Assembly (NCBI RefSeq): GCF_900182955.1
Contig: NZ_FXUL01000010.1
Coordinates: forward strand, 1-64,000
Source: Noviherbaspirillum suwonense
GTDB lineage: Bacteria; Pseudomonadota; Gammaproteobacteria; Burkholderiales; Burkholderiaceae_D
Reading direction: 5' to 3'
Length of the DNA: 64,000 nt
Part shown: piece by piece, positions 43,615-53,831 of the stretch
Position numbering within the stretch: position 1 is the stretch's first letter
Layout: each line of letters opens with the position of its first letter
Notes under the pieces: model-generated
Database searches by the model: none
Told to the model about the DNA's origin: nothing
Seen by the model: the letters and a program-made list of their open reading frames with translations, nothing else
Position numbers and translations under genes: made by a program

Positions 43615-43779
43615 ATTAGGTGCTTTAAATAGGATGGGTTTTGTCGCTCCCGAATACTGAATGGCTGCTGCCTGCCAGTGCAGGACGGAAGGAAGGACGC
43701 TTGGTGCTGGTGCACAGCTGCTCCCATCGGGTGCGGCTGGCATACAATGTTTTATATCCAATTTCCTAGTGGCGCTACC

Positions 43780-44511
43780 ATGTCCAGTTCCGGTTTTACC
43801 TCATCCGATCGCAATGCTATACCGGCCAAGGTCGCAGACCAGCACGTTTCCCTCGGCGCCGTGATCCGCGACACCTTGCGCGCCCGCATCCTCAGCGGAG
43901 AACTGAAAACCGGCACGCGCCTGATCGAGGGACGCCTGGCCGATGAACTTGGCGCTTCGCGCATTCCCGTGCGCGAGGCGCTGCGCGAACTGGCCTCCGA
44001 AGGACTGGTGACCATCGAGCCGCGGCGCGGCGCGTCGGTCGCCTTCCTGTCGCAGGAAGTCGCCCGCGACCTGGTCGAAGTCCGCGCAACGCTGGAAGGG
44101 CTCAATGCCAAGCTGGCCGCACAGCGCCGCAACGACAGCGCAGTCGCCTCGCTGACGGCGGTGCTCAACATGGGCATCGAAGCGGCCAAGACCGACAATG
44201 CCGAATTGCTGGCCGACCTGAACAACCGGTTTCATGAACTGTTGGCGACGGTAGCCGGCAACGACGTGCTGACCGACATGGTGCGCTCGCTGCGCACCCG
44301 CACCGTGATGCTTTTCGCGAACGGCGGGCCGCAGCGCGCCCGCCAGAACTGGGAAGAACATGCGCAGATCCTGCAGGCCGTCATCGTCGGCAATGCCGAA
44401 CTGGCGGCGCTGCTGGCGGCCCAGCATGTGCACAACGCCGCCAATGCGTCGCTGCGGCAGCCGCCTGCATCCCCTGCGTCCTCTCCGGCCCCCGCTATTT
44501 CCCCTACCTGA
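43780..44511 (+). CDS. GntR-family transcriptional regulator (FCD domain)
   Basis: A 243-aa regulator: N-terminal winged helix (LRARILSGELKTGTRLIEGRLADELGASRIPVREALRELASEGLVTIEPRRG) and a C-terminal FCD ligand-binding domain (ARDLVEVRATLEGLNAKLA ... NNRFHELLATVAGN ... EEHAQILQAV), with the His/Asp positions typical of metal-dependent FCD pockets partly present. Start ATG 43780 is chosen by family length; the ribosome site is weak. It probably represses the permease, the oxidase operon and itself through the three shared operators. The ornithine-cyclodeaminase-family gene follows 14 bases later. Confidence 0.88.
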   Translation: MSSSGFTSSDRNAIPAKVADQHVSLGAVIRDTLRARILSGELKTGTRLIEGRLADELGASRIPVREALRELASEGLVTIEPRRGASVAFLSQEVARDLVEVRATLEGLNAKLAAQRRNDSAVASLTAVLNMGIEAAKTDNAELLADLNNRFHELLATVAGNDVLTDMVRSLRTRTVMLFANGGPQRARQNWEEHAQILQAVIVGNAELAALLAAQHVHNAANASLRQPPASPASSPAPAISPT

Positions 44512-44525
44512 AGAAAGGAAGCCCC

Positions 44526-45449
44526 TTGATCCATATTACCGATGAGCAGATCGAGCGCCATGTCAGCGCCGCCGATGCCGAAAACGCCATGCGCGACGCC
44601 TTCGTCAGCTTTTCCGCCGGCGATGCCGCGATGCAGGAACGCATCCGCACCGAGGCCGGCGGCGTCAAGCTGTCGACGCTGGGCGCGGTGATTCCGGCGC
44701 AGGGCGTGACCGGCGCCAAGGTCTACACCACCATCAAGGGGCAATTCCAGTTCGTGATCCTGCTGTTCTCGACCGAAGATGGCCGCCCGCTGGCCTCGTT
44801 CGACGCCGGCGCCATCACCCGGCTGCGCACGGCGGCCTGTTCGGTGCTGGCCGCGCGCCGGATGGCCCGTCCCGACGCGTCGGTGCTGGGCCTGTTCGGC
44901 GCCGGCGTGCAGGGCGTCCAGCATGCGCAGCAGCTCGCGCTGGCCTTCCCGCTGTGCCGCATCCTGGTCTGCGATCCATATGCGCCCGACGGCCTGGCGC
45001 AGCGCCTGTCGGAACGATGCGGGGTGGATGTGACAGTCGCCGGGCCCGAACAGCTGGTGCGCGAGGCCGACATCGTGGTCACGGCCTCGCGTTCGACCGA
45101 GCCGCTGTTCGACGGCGGCTGGCTCAAGCCGGGCGCCTTCATCGCCGCGGTCGGCTCCAGCCTGCCGCATGCGCGCGAGCTGGACGACACGGCGCTGGCG
45201 CGGGCGTCGGCGCTGGTGGTGGAATGGCGCGCGCAGTCCATGCGGGAAGCTGGCGACCTGGTCCGTGCGGGCGAAGGCGTGCTGGACGCAGGTCGCATCC
45301 TCGAGCTGGGCGATGTGCTGGCCGGGAAGGTCGCCGCGCGCCGCAGCGCCGACGACATCGTGATCTACAAGGCGGTCGGCGTGGGGCTGCAGGACGTGGC
45401 GCTGGCCGGGTTGGCCTACCAGCGCGTCACGGCGGAAGCCTCGCGCTAG
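44526..45449 (+). CDS. ornithine cyclodeaminase / mu-crystallin family protein
   Basis: A 307-aa NAD(P)-binding enzyme. The Rossmann motif GLFGAGVQGVQHAQQL is near residue 120; other family blocks are GAKVYTTIKG, FDAGAITRLRTAACSVLAARRMARP and GSSLPHARELDD. Members include ornithine cyclodeaminase, alanine dehydrogenase, ketimine reductase and tauropine/opine-type imine reductases; the lysine and substrate residues of true ornithine cyclodeaminase are not assured here. Start TTG 44526 follows AGGAAG. It is co-transcribed with gntR, so it likely acts on a compound of the same pathway. Confidence 0.85.
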   Translation: MIHITDEQIERHVSAADAENAMRDAFVSFSAGDAAMQERIRTEAGGVKLSTLGAVIPAQGVTGAKVYTTIKGQFQFVILLFSTEDGRPLASFDAGAITRLRTAACSVLAARRMARPDASVLGLFGAGVQGVQHAQQLALAFPLCRILVCDPYAPDGLAQRLSERCGVDVTVAGPEQLVREADIVVTASRSTEPLFDGGWLKPGAFIAAVGSSLPHARELDDTALARASALVVEWRAQSMREAGDLVRAGEGVLDAGRILELGDVLAGKVAARRSADDIVIYKAVGVGLQDVALAGLAYQRVTAEASR

Positions 45450-45511
45450 GGGCGAGGCGGCGAGGCGGCGCAAGCCTGTCGCAGGCGCGGGCATGGCGAT
45501 GCCCGCTTCTG

Positions 45512-46439
<928 letters not shown>

Positions 46440-46447
<8 letters not shown>

Positions 46448-47438
46448 CGTCGCGCTCCTGCTCGTCGAGATGCGGGTGGAAACAGCGCCAGGCATGGCCG
46501 TCGGCGTCAACGTCCAGCGGCGGCGGATTCGCGCATACGTCGCTTGCGCGCGGGCAGCGGTCGCGGAAGCGGCAGCCCGACGGCAGGTCCAGCGGCGACG
46601 GCGCCATGCCGTTGATCTGCGCCAGCGGCTGGCCGCGCGGGTTGCGCGACGGCGCCGAGGCAATCAGCGCCCTGGTGTACGGGTGGCGCGGCGCATCCAG
46701 CACCTGCTGCACGCTGCCCTGCTCGACCAGCTGGCCGGCATACATCACCGCCACCGTGTCGGCCAGGCCGGCCACCACGGCCAGGTCGTGCGTGATCCAG
46801 ACCAGCGCGCTGCCGGACTCGCGGCACAGCGTCTGCATCTCGTACAGGATCTGGTTCTGCGTGGTGACGTCGAGCGCGGTGGTCGGCTCGTCGCAGATGA
46901 TCAGGTCGGGCTTGTTGAGCAGCGCGATCGCGATCGCCACGCGCTGCCGCATGCCGCCGGAGAACTGGTGCGGATAGGCTTCCAGCCGTTCGTCGGGCGC
47001 CGCGATGCCGACCCGCGCCAGCGCGTCGCGCGCCATCTCGCGCGCGGCGCGCATGCCGACGTCATGGTGCGCGAGCACCGCCTCGGTCATCTGCGTGACG
47101 ATCTTCAGCACCGGGTTGAGCGTCATCATCGGGTCCTGGAAGATCATCGCGATGCGGTCGCCGCGGATCCGGCGCATCGCTTCCGCGTCCAGCCCCAGCA
47201 GCTCCTGGCCGTTCAGCCGCAGGTTGCCGCCGACGATGCGGCCCGGCGCATCGATCAGGCCCATGATCGAATAGCCCGTCATCGACTTGCCCGAACCGGA
47301 CTCGCCGACCAGGCCCATGATCTGGCCGCGCCCGACCGAGAACGAGACATCGTCGACCGCCGTGACCACGCCGGCCGCGGTCCTGAATTCGGTGCGCAGG
47401 TTGACGACTTCCAGCACCGGTCTGGCATCCATCGTCAT
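46440..47438 (-). CDS. peptide-type ABC transporter ATPase (DppD/OppD-like)
   Basis: A 332-aa ATPase: Walker A GESGSGKS, signature FSGGMRQRVAIAIAL, Walker B LIICDEPTTALD and the C-terminal cysteine motif CRFRDRCPRASDVC, which in DppD/OppD proteins can bind a [4Fe-4S] cluster. ATG 47438 overlaps the permease stop (ATGA). Confidence 0.93.
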
Positions 47439-48331
47439 ACCCCCTGCAGCCGTGGGTTGAGCACGTCGCGCAGCTGGTCGGCGACCAGGTTGATGGCGGC
47501 CACGGTCAGCAGCAGCGCCAGGCCCGGGTAGAAACTGATCCAGTAAGTGCCCGACAGCAGGTACTGGAAGCCGTTCGAGATCAGCAGGCCCAGCGACGGC
47601 TCGGTCACCGGCAGGCCCAGGCCCAGGAAGGACAGCGTGGCTTCCAGCGAAATGGCCGACGCCACCTGCAGCGCGGCGATCACGATCAGCGGCGGCATGC
47701 AGTTGGGCAGCAGGTGGCGCAGCACGATGCGCGCCGGCGACAGGCCCAGCCCGGCGGCGGCTTCCATGTACTCCTTGCCGCGCTCGACCAGCGCGGCGCT
47801 GCGCGCGGTGCGCGCGTAGTACGCCCACTGCACCGCGATCAGCGCGACGATGATCTTGCCCACGCCCGGCCCGGACACCGCCAGCAGAACCAGCGCGATC
47901 AGGATGGGCGGGAACGACAGCTGGATGTCGGCCACGCGCATGATCAGGCTTTCGATGCGGCCGCCCGCATAGCCGGCGATCAGCCCCAGCGCCATGCCCA
48001 GCACCAGCGCCGCGGCGGTGCTGGCGAAGCCGACCGCGATCGAGATGCGCAGGCCGTAGAGGATGGCCGAGAGCATGTCGCGGCCCTGCTCGTCGGTGCC
48101 CATCAGGTAGGTCATGCGGCCGTCGCCGGACACATGGCCCGGCGCCAGCCGCGAGTCCATGATGTCGAGCTTCATCAGGTCGTATGGATCCTGCGGCGCG
48201 ATCAGCGGGGCGCACAGCGCCGCCAGCATCAGCAGCAACAGCAGCGCGGTGGCGGCGGCGGCGATGCGGCTGGAAAAATAGGCGCGCAGGAAGCGGGTCA
48301 GCGGCGTGTCGTGGCGGCGGGCCGTCCTCAT
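47435..48331 (-). CDS. peptide-type ABC transporter permease (DppC/OppC-like)
   Basis: A 298-aa permease with an N-terminal OppC leader segment, about six membrane spans and the EAA loop (EYMEAAAGLGLSPARIVLRHLLPN). ATG 48331 overlaps the DppB-like stop by ATGA; the upstream open frame is a shadow of the neighbouring permease gene. Confidence 0.92.
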   Translation of the reverse strand: MRTARRHDTPLTRFLRAYFSSRIAAAATALLLLLMLAALCAPLIAPQDPYDLMKLDIMDSRLAPGHVSGDGRMTYLMGTDEQGRDMLSAILYGLRISIAVGFASTAAALVLGMALGLIAGYAGGRIESLIMRVADIQLSFPPILIALVLLAVSGPGVGKIIVALIAVQWAYYARTARSAALVERGKEYMEAAAGLGLSPARIVLRHLLPNCMPPLIVIAALQVASAISLEATLSFLGLGLPVTEPSLGLLISNGFQYLLSGTYWISFYPGLALLLTVAAINLVADQLRDVLNPRLQGV

Positions 48332-49302
48332 TTGGCCTCCGCCAGCCGCACCCGCGGGTCGAGGAATGAATACAGCAGGTCGACCACCAGGTTGATGACG
48401 ATGAAGAGCGTGACGATCAGCATCAGGTAGGCCACGATGACCGGCCGGTCCAGCACGCGGATCGAGTCGATGATCAGCTTGCCCATGCCGGGCCAGGCGA
48501 ACACGGTCTCGGTGACGATGGCGAACGCGATCAGCGAGCCGAACTGCAGCGCCACCACCGTGACGATGGGGATCAGGATGTTCTTCAGCACATGCACGCC
48601 GATGATGCGGCTGTTCTTCAGGCCCTTGGCGCGGGCGAAGCGCACATAGTCCTGCTGCAGCGCTTCCTGCGCGCCGGCGCGGGTCAGCCGGATCACCAGC
48701 GCGATGTTGAACAGCGCCAGGTTCAGCGCCGGCAGCAGCAGGTGGCGCAGGCCGTCGACGGTCAGGAAGCTCAGCGGCACGCCCAGCACGCTGACGGTCT
48801 CGCCGCGCCCGCTGGCCGGCAGCCAGCCGAGCTTGACCGCGAACACCATGATGAGCATCAGCCCGACCCAGAAGGTCGGCAGCGAGAAGCCGAGGATGGA
48901 GACGGTCATGATGGTCTTGCCGACCAGGCCATGCGGCCGCAGGCCGGCCACGAGGCCCAGCGGTATGCCGACCAGCACCGACAGCAGCATGGCCGACGCC
49001 GCCAGCTCCATCGTCGCCGGGAAACGCTCCAGGATCAGGCCCAGCGCCGGCGTCGCGAATGCGAACGAGCGGCCGAGGTTGCCGGCCGCGGCATTCTGCA
49101 GGAACAGCAGGTATTGCCGCCACAGCGGCTGGTCGAGGCCGAAGGCGGCGATGATCTTCGCGCGCTCGGCCTGGTTGGCGTCGGGGCTGATCAATATGTC
49201 GACCGGGTTGCCGATCGCATAGACGCCTAGGAAGACCAGCAGCGACATGACCAGCAGCACCAGCACGCTTTGCAGCACCCGCCGCGTCAGGAAGGTCAGC
49301 AT
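48328..49302 (-). CDS. peptide-type ABC transporter permease (DppB/OppB-like)
   Basis: A 324-aa permease beginning MLTFLTRRVLQSVLVLLVMSLLVF, with the DppB feature NPVD and the EAA loop (DYVRFARAKGLKNSRIIGVHVLKN). It lies 3 bases after the binding-protein stop. Confidence 0.93.
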   Translation of the reverse strand: MLTFLTRRVLQSVLVLLVMSLLVFLGVYAIGNPVDILISPDANQAERAKIIAAFGLDQPLWRQYLLFLQNAAAGNLGRSFAFATPALGLILERFPATMELAASAMLLSVLVGIPLGLVAGLRPHGLVGKTIMTVSILGFSLPTFWVGLMLIMVFAVKLGWLPASGRGETVSVLGVPLSFLTVDGLRHLLLPALNLALFNIALVIRLTRAGAQEALQQDYVRFARAKGLKNSRIIGVHVLKNILIPIVTVVALQFGSLIAFAIVTETVFAWPGMGKLIIDSIRVLDRPVIVAYLMLIVTLFIVINLVVDLLYSFLDPRVRLAEAK

Positions 49303-49305
49303 GGC

Positions 49306-50880
49306 TTACTGCGGCCTGACCTGGTGGGCGAAGGTGAATTCGTCGACCCGCCCCGGATACGCCAGCCCGCGCCGCATCGCCCAGCTCGCTACCTGGTGAT
49401 GCAGCGGGATCACCGCGACTTCCTTCAGCGCGATGGCGGCGGCGTCGCGGGCGTAGGCCTCGCGCTTTCCGGCGTCGACCGAGGACAGCGCCGACTTCAC
49501 CAGTTCGTCGACCTTCGGGTTGCTGTAGCGGCCCCAGTTCCAGGTGCCCCAGCCGGTGCTGGCGTTGGGCGTGCCGACCAGCGTGCGCAGGCCGAAGTCG
49601 GCGGCCAGCGTGCCCCATCCGAGCAGCGCCATGCTGAACTCGCCGGTGCGCGCCTTGGTGAAATAGACCGACAGCGGCAGCGTCTGCACCTTGGTCACGA
49701 TGCCGATGCGGCTGAAGAACTGGGCCACCGTCTGCACGATGCGCTCGTCGTTGATGTAGCGGTTGTTCGGCCCGTGCAGCGTCAGGCCGAAGCCGTCCGG
49801 GTAGCCGGCCTCGGCCAGCAGCTTCTTCGCGCCTTCCGGGTCGTAGGCTTCCACTTGCAGCGCATCGTTGTACCCGAAGATGCCGGGCGCGACGATGTTC
49901 GACGCCGGCAGCGCCAGGCCTTCCATCGTGCGCGCGGTCAGCGCCTTGCGGTCGATCGCCTTCGACATCGCCAGGCGCACCCGGGCGTCGGCCAGCGGGT
50001 TCTTGTCCAGCGGCTTGCCGGCGCGGTCGGTGACGAACGGCGAGCGGCGCGCCTGCTGGTCGACATGCCAGAAGATGGTGCGCCAGGACGTCCTCTGCTC
50101 CAGCGTGAACTTGGGATTGGCCTTGAGCTTGGCGAGGTCGGCGGTGGGCACGGTCTCGATCAGGTCGACGTCGCCGGCCAGCAGCGCCGCCAGCCGCGGC
50201 GCGCTGGCGGTGATGATGCGCATGCTCACCTTGTCCCAGGCCGGCTTGTCGCCCCAGTACTGGTCGTTGCGGGTCATGTCCACGCGGTCGCCGCGAGCGA
50301 AGGCGGCGAACTTGAACGGCCCGGTGCCGACCAAAGCGCGGCCGCTGTTGAAGTCCTCGGTGGTGGCGTTCTGCGCCGCCTTCTTCGAGACGATGAAGAT
50401 CGAGCTCATGTCCAGCGGCAGTGGCCCGTAGGGGCTGGCGGTCTTGAGCTGCACCGTGTACGGGTCGACCGCCTTCTTCGCCACGATCTGCCGGGTGTAG
50501 CTGGTGAACGGGCCGGGGCTGGCGGTGAGGGTCGCCGGCCGGTCCAGCGAGAACAGCACGTCGTCGGCCGTCATTTCGCTGCCGTCGTGAAATTTGACGC
50601 CGCGCCGCAGCTTGAATTCCCAGGTGGTGTCGTCGACGGCGCGCCAGGAAGTCGCCAGGCCCGGGACCAGCTTGCCGCCGGCGTCGACCAGCACCAGTGT
50701 GTCGAACAGGTGGCTGGCCAGGCTGATGTTGGGCGCGATGTTCAGGTAGTGCGGGTCGAGCGAGGACACGTCCGCCGCCAGGCCCACCTTCAGCTCGGCC
50801 GCCGTGCTGGCCGGCGCGGCCATGGCCAGCAGGCTTGCCGCGATCAAGGCGATACCGATTCTGCGTGCTGTCCTGCGCAT
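49306..50880 (-). CDS. peptide-type ABC transporter substrate-binding protein
   Basis: A 524-aa periplasmic binding protein of family 5 (DppA/NikA/DdpA). Signal peptide residues 1-27 (RRIGIALIAASLLAMAAPAST), then the family start SLDPHYLNIAPN, WRAVDDTTWEFKLRRGVKFHDG and VGTGPFKFAAF. The ligand could be a dipeptide, an opine, glutathione or a modified amino acid. GGAGCTTC precedes ATG 50880; an in-frame extension upstream is not conserved. First gene of a complete five-gene importer. Confidence 0.92.
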   Translation of the reverse strand: MRRTARRIGIALIAASLLAMAAPASTAAELKVGLAADVSSLDPHYLNIAPNISLASHLFDTLVLVDAGGKLVPGLATSWRAVDDTTWEFKLRRGVKFHDGSEMTADDVLFSLDRPATLTASPGPFTSYTRQIVAKKAVDPYTVQLKTASPYGPLPLDMSSIFIVSKKAAQNATTEDFNSGRALVGTGPFKFAAFARGDRVDMTRNDQYWGDKPAWDKVSMRIITASAPRLAALLAGDVDLIETVPTADLAKLKANPKFTLEQRTSWRTIFWHVDQQARRSPFVTDRAGKPLDKNPLADARVRLAMSKAIDRKALTARTMEGLALPASNIVAPGIFGYNDALQVEAYDPEGAKKLLAEAGYPDGFGLTLHGPNNRYINDERIVQTVAQFFSRIGIVTKVQTLPLSVYFTKARTGEFSMALLGWGTLAADFGLRTLVGTPNASTGWGTWNWGRYSNPKVDELVKSALSSVDAGKREAYARDAAAIALKEVAVIPLHHQVASWAMRRGLAYPGRVDEFTFAHQVRPQ

Positions 50881-51069
50881 GAAGCTCCCTGGAGTTGTGT
50901 TGCGTGATGTCGAACGATGCTGCGATGCATTGTGCTGCGGCGCCGAGGCCGTAATGATATACGGCGCACGGGATTCGGGTTTGCGCATACTTTGATGCAG
51001 AACTAATGTGGCGCAGCGCGTTCTTACTTGACTGAGTGACATCATTTCACAGCCTAAGGAGAGGCCACC

Positions 51070-51669
51070 ATGACAAAAATTATTGCAGGCAGGTTCGAAT
51101 TGCAGGATCAGGCGGATGCGGCGGCTGCTGCGCTGGCGCGCGCCGGTTTCGCCAGCGACCAGATCAGTATTTTCTACAACAGCTCGGCCGGCCAGCATGA
51201 CCAGACCGCGATCGGCGGCGACCGCGACCAGTCGCCCGGCGCCGAGAACACCGGCCTGGGCAACGCCGCCGGCATCGCCACCGGCGGCGCCATCGGCGCT
51301 GCGGTCGGCGCGGTGACTGCGCCGCTGACCGGCCCGATCGGCGCGGTGACCGGCGCCTTTGTCGGCGGCCATATCGGCCAGCTGGTGGGCGCGATGAATG
51401 CGACCAAGGACGACGGCGGCGGCGCCGACGAAAACCGGATCCCGGTGCGCCAGGCCGGCATGATGGTGGCCGTGGCGGTCGGCGAAGGCATGCAGGACAA
51501 GGCGCTCGACGCGCTGCGTTCGGTCGGCGCGGCCGACCTGGAAGTAGGCGAAGGCAATATCGTCGCCGGCGACTGGGCGGATTTCGACCCGGTCAGCCCG
51601 CCGCATTTCGTCGACCAGCAGTCCCGCACGCCCGACCGTCCGCACGCGGAAGGCCCGGGACCGGTCTAA
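51070..51669 (+). CDS. glycine-zipper domain protein, unknown
   Basis: A 199-aa protein. The first 40 residues (IIAGRFELQDQADAAAAALARAGFASDQISIFY) look like a ferredoxin-like ACT-type fold seen in stress-protein relatives; the middle is a long glycine zipper (GLGNAAGIATGGAIGAAVGAVTAPLTGPIGAVTGAFVGG) that could insert in a membrane; the second half repeats the first pattern (GMMVAVAVGEGMQDKALDALRSVGAADLEVGEG). No signal peptide. AAGGAGAGG precedes the ATG. Probably stress-related; function unknown. Confidence 0.75.
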   Translation: MTKIIAGRFELQDQADAAAAALARAGFASDQISIFYNSSAGQHDQTAIGGDRDQSPGAENTGLGNAAGIATGGAIGAAVGAVTAPLTGPIGAVTGAFVGGHIGQLVGAMNATKDDGGGADENRIPVRQAGMMVAVAVGEGMQDKALDALRSVGAADLEVGEGNIVAGDWADFDPVSPPHFVDQQSRTPDRPHAEGPGPV

Positions 51670-51721
51670 CGCCGGATCAGGCCAGGCTGGCAGGGTGCTT
51701 CCCGCCGGCCTGCGTTTGCAG

Positions 51722-51757
51722 GCGTTGGTGCGGCGGCGAGGCGTGCCGCACCAACGC
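51722..51757. terminator. bidirectional hairpin between the glycine-zipper gene and priA
   Basis: A perfect 13-bp stem (GCGTTGGTGCGGC and complement) with a 10-base loop, about 50 bases from both convergent stops. T-runs are absent, so termination may depend on Rho. Confidence 0.6.
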
Positions 51758-51803
51758 TGACATCCCTGCCGCTCCCACGACCGCCCGCACCTCCGTCATA
51801 CCG

Positions 51804-53831
51804 TCAGATATCCACAGGGTCCACTTCCAGCGACCACCGCACCCGCGACTTCATTTCCCGCAGCACGCCCATCCATACCTTCAGAAACGCCTGCAGCGCC
51901 GGCCGCGACGCCGACTCCAGCAGCAGCTGCGCCCGGTCGACATTGGCCACGCGCGTCATGGTCATCGGTATCGGGTCGTTGATCACGATGCCCGGATGCT
52001 CGACGCTTTCCGCTGCCTGCTGCAGGAATTCGATCGCGATCGACAGTTCCTTCGCCTCGGCCCGCAGCAGCGCCTGGTAAAGGAAAGGCGGCAGGCCGGC
52101 CATCTGCCGCTCCTCCAGCAGGCCGTTGGCGAAACGGTCATAGTCGTGCGCCATCAGCGCGCCGTATAGCGGATGCTGCGGATAGCGGGTCTGGATCAGC
52201 ACCTCGCTGGCGCTGCCGCCCTCCTTCTGCGCCGCCCGCCCGGCCCGCCCCGACACCTGCATCAGCTGCGCGAACAGCCGTTCGCTGGCCCGGTAGTCAT
52301 GCGAGAACAGCGCCGTGTCCGGGTTCAGGATGCCCACCAGCGTCAGGTTCTTGAAGTCATGCCCCTTGGCGACCATCTGGGTGCCGACCAGGATATCGAC
52401 CTCGCCGTTGTGCACGCTGTCGAACGCGGCCTGGGCGCTGCCCTTCCTGCGGGTCGAATCGGCGTCGATGCGCAGGATGCGCGCCTGCGGGAACACCAGC
52501 TGCAGCCCCTCCTCGACCCGCTGCGTGCCGCGGCCCAGCGGCTGCAGGTCGACATTGCCGCAGGTCGGGCAGGAACGCGGTATGCGCAGCTCCAGGCTGC
52601 AATGGTGGCAGCGCAGCCGGTGCTCCGGCCGGTGCAGCACCATGAAGGCGGTGCAGCGGGTGCAGTTGCTGACCCAGCCGCAGGCGTCGCAGCCCAGCAC
52701 CGGCGCATAGCCGCGCCGGTTCAGGAACAGCAGCGACTGCTCGCCGCGCTCGAGGCGCCGCTTCAGCGCCGAGATCAGCGTCGAGGTCAGGCCTTCGACC
52801 GGCTTGTCCCGCTCCATGTCGATCAGGCGCACCGCCGGCAGCACCGCGTCCTGCACCGCGCGCTCGCGCAGTTCGAGCTTGCGGTAGCGGCCGGACTGCG
52901 CATGGTGCCAGCTCTCCAGCGACGGCGTGGCCGAGCCCAGCAGCACCGGTATGCCGAGCTGGCGGGCGCGCCACACCGCGAGGTCGCGCGCCGAATAGCG
53001 CAGGCCTTCCTGCTGCTTGTACGACGGGTCGTGCTCTTCGTCGATGATGATGAGCCGCAGCCGGGGCAGCGAGGCCAGCACCGCCAGCCGCGTGCCGAGC
53101 ACGATGCGGGCATGGCCCAGGTGGGCGGCGAGCCAGTGGAACATCCGCTCGCCTTCGGCCAGACCGCTATGCAGCGTGGCCACCATCAGCCCCGGGAAGC
53201 GCGCGCGAATATTGTTTTCCAGCTGCGGCGTCAGGTTGATTTCCGGGATCATGATCAGCACCTGCGCCTCCGGCTCGCGCGCGAGGATTTGCGACGCCGC
53301 CTGCAGGTAGACCTCGGTCTTGCCGCTGCCCGTCACGCCGTACAGCAGCATCGGCGCGAAGCCGTGCGCGTCGGCCACCGCGTCCGCCGCCTGCTGCTGC
53401 GCCGGGTTGAGCAGCGGCATGCCGGCCGGCGTCGCATCGGGCGCCGGCCTGTCCTGCCCGATCTTCTTGAGCGCCCGGTTCAGCGACACCGGGTTTTCCG
53501 CGCGCAGGTTCTTGGGCACGCCCGGCACCGCCACCTCGCCCAGCGGACGCTGGTAGTAGTCGGCCGCGAACCGGCACAGCGCGATCCACTGCGGCGTCAG
53601 CGGCGCAAGCTGGGTACGCACCGCCAGCGCGTTCTTGAGCTTTTCCGGCGCCAGGTCGCTGCTGTCGGCAATGTCCACGATCAGCCCGGTGGTTTCCCGC
53701 CGTCCGAAAGGCACGACCGCAAACTGCCCGACCTGCGGCTCCGGCGCACCGTCTTCCACCAGCCAGCCATAGTCGAACAGGAAGTCAAGAGGGGTATCGA
53801 GCGCGACTTTGAGTATCCTGAATTGAGCCAC
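51804..53831 (-). CDS. priA: primosomal protein N' (replication restart helicase PriA)
   Basis: A 675-aa helicase that reloads the replisome at collapsed forks. Walker A LYGVTGSGKTEVYLQ, DEEHD-type Walker B (IDEEHDPSYKQQEG), the zinc-binding cysteines (CDACGWVSNCTRC ... CHHCSLELRIPRSCPTCG) and VGTQMVAKGHDF are all present. The start is probably GTG 53831 (VAQFRILKVALDTPLDF), where the family begins; the frame is open to 53936 without homology. It is divergent-free: hemE lies upstream in the same direction beyond a 780-base gap. Confidence 0.93.
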   Translation of the reverse strand: MAQFRILKVALDTPLDFLFDYGWLVEDGAPEPQVGQFAVVPFGRRETTGLIVDIADSSDLAPEKLKNALAVRTQLAPLTPQWIALCRFAADYYQRPLGEVAVPGVPKNLRAENPVSLNRALKKIGQDRPAPDATPAGMPLLNPAQQQAADAVADAHGFAPMLLYGVTGSGKTEVYLQAASQILAREPEAQVLIMIPEINLTPQLENNIRARFPGLMVATLHSGLAEGERMFHWLAAHLGHARIVLGTRLAVLASLPRLRLIIIDEEHDPSYKQQEGLRYSARDLAVWRARQLGIPVLLGSATPSLESWHHAQSGRYRKLELRERAVQDAVLPAVRLIDMERDKPVEGLTSTLISALKRRLERGEQSLLFLNRRGYAPVLGCDACGWVSNCTRCTAFMVLHRPEHRLRCHHCSLELRIPRSCPTCGNVDLQPLGRGTQRVEEGLQLVFPQARILRIDADSTRRKGSAQAAFDSVHNGEVDILVGTQMVAKGHDFKNLTLVGILNPDTALFSHDYRASERLFAQLMQVSGRAGRAAQKEGGSASEVLIQTRYPQHPLYGALMAHDYDRFANGLLEERQMAGLPPFLYQALLRAEAKELSIAIEFLQQAAESVEHPGIVINDPIPMTMTRVANVDRAQLLLESASRPALQAFLKVWMGVLREMKSRVRWSLEVDPVDI

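Larger units (their letters stand above)
43391..43779. other. permease-gntR divergent control region
   Basis: About 390 bases with no gene; open frames here overlap on both strands without family resemblance. It contains two operator copies (43443-43458 and 43597-43614) and AT-rich stretches near each that could serve as -10 regions (TATACA, TATATT). The remaining 150 bases show nothing clear. Confidence 0.7.
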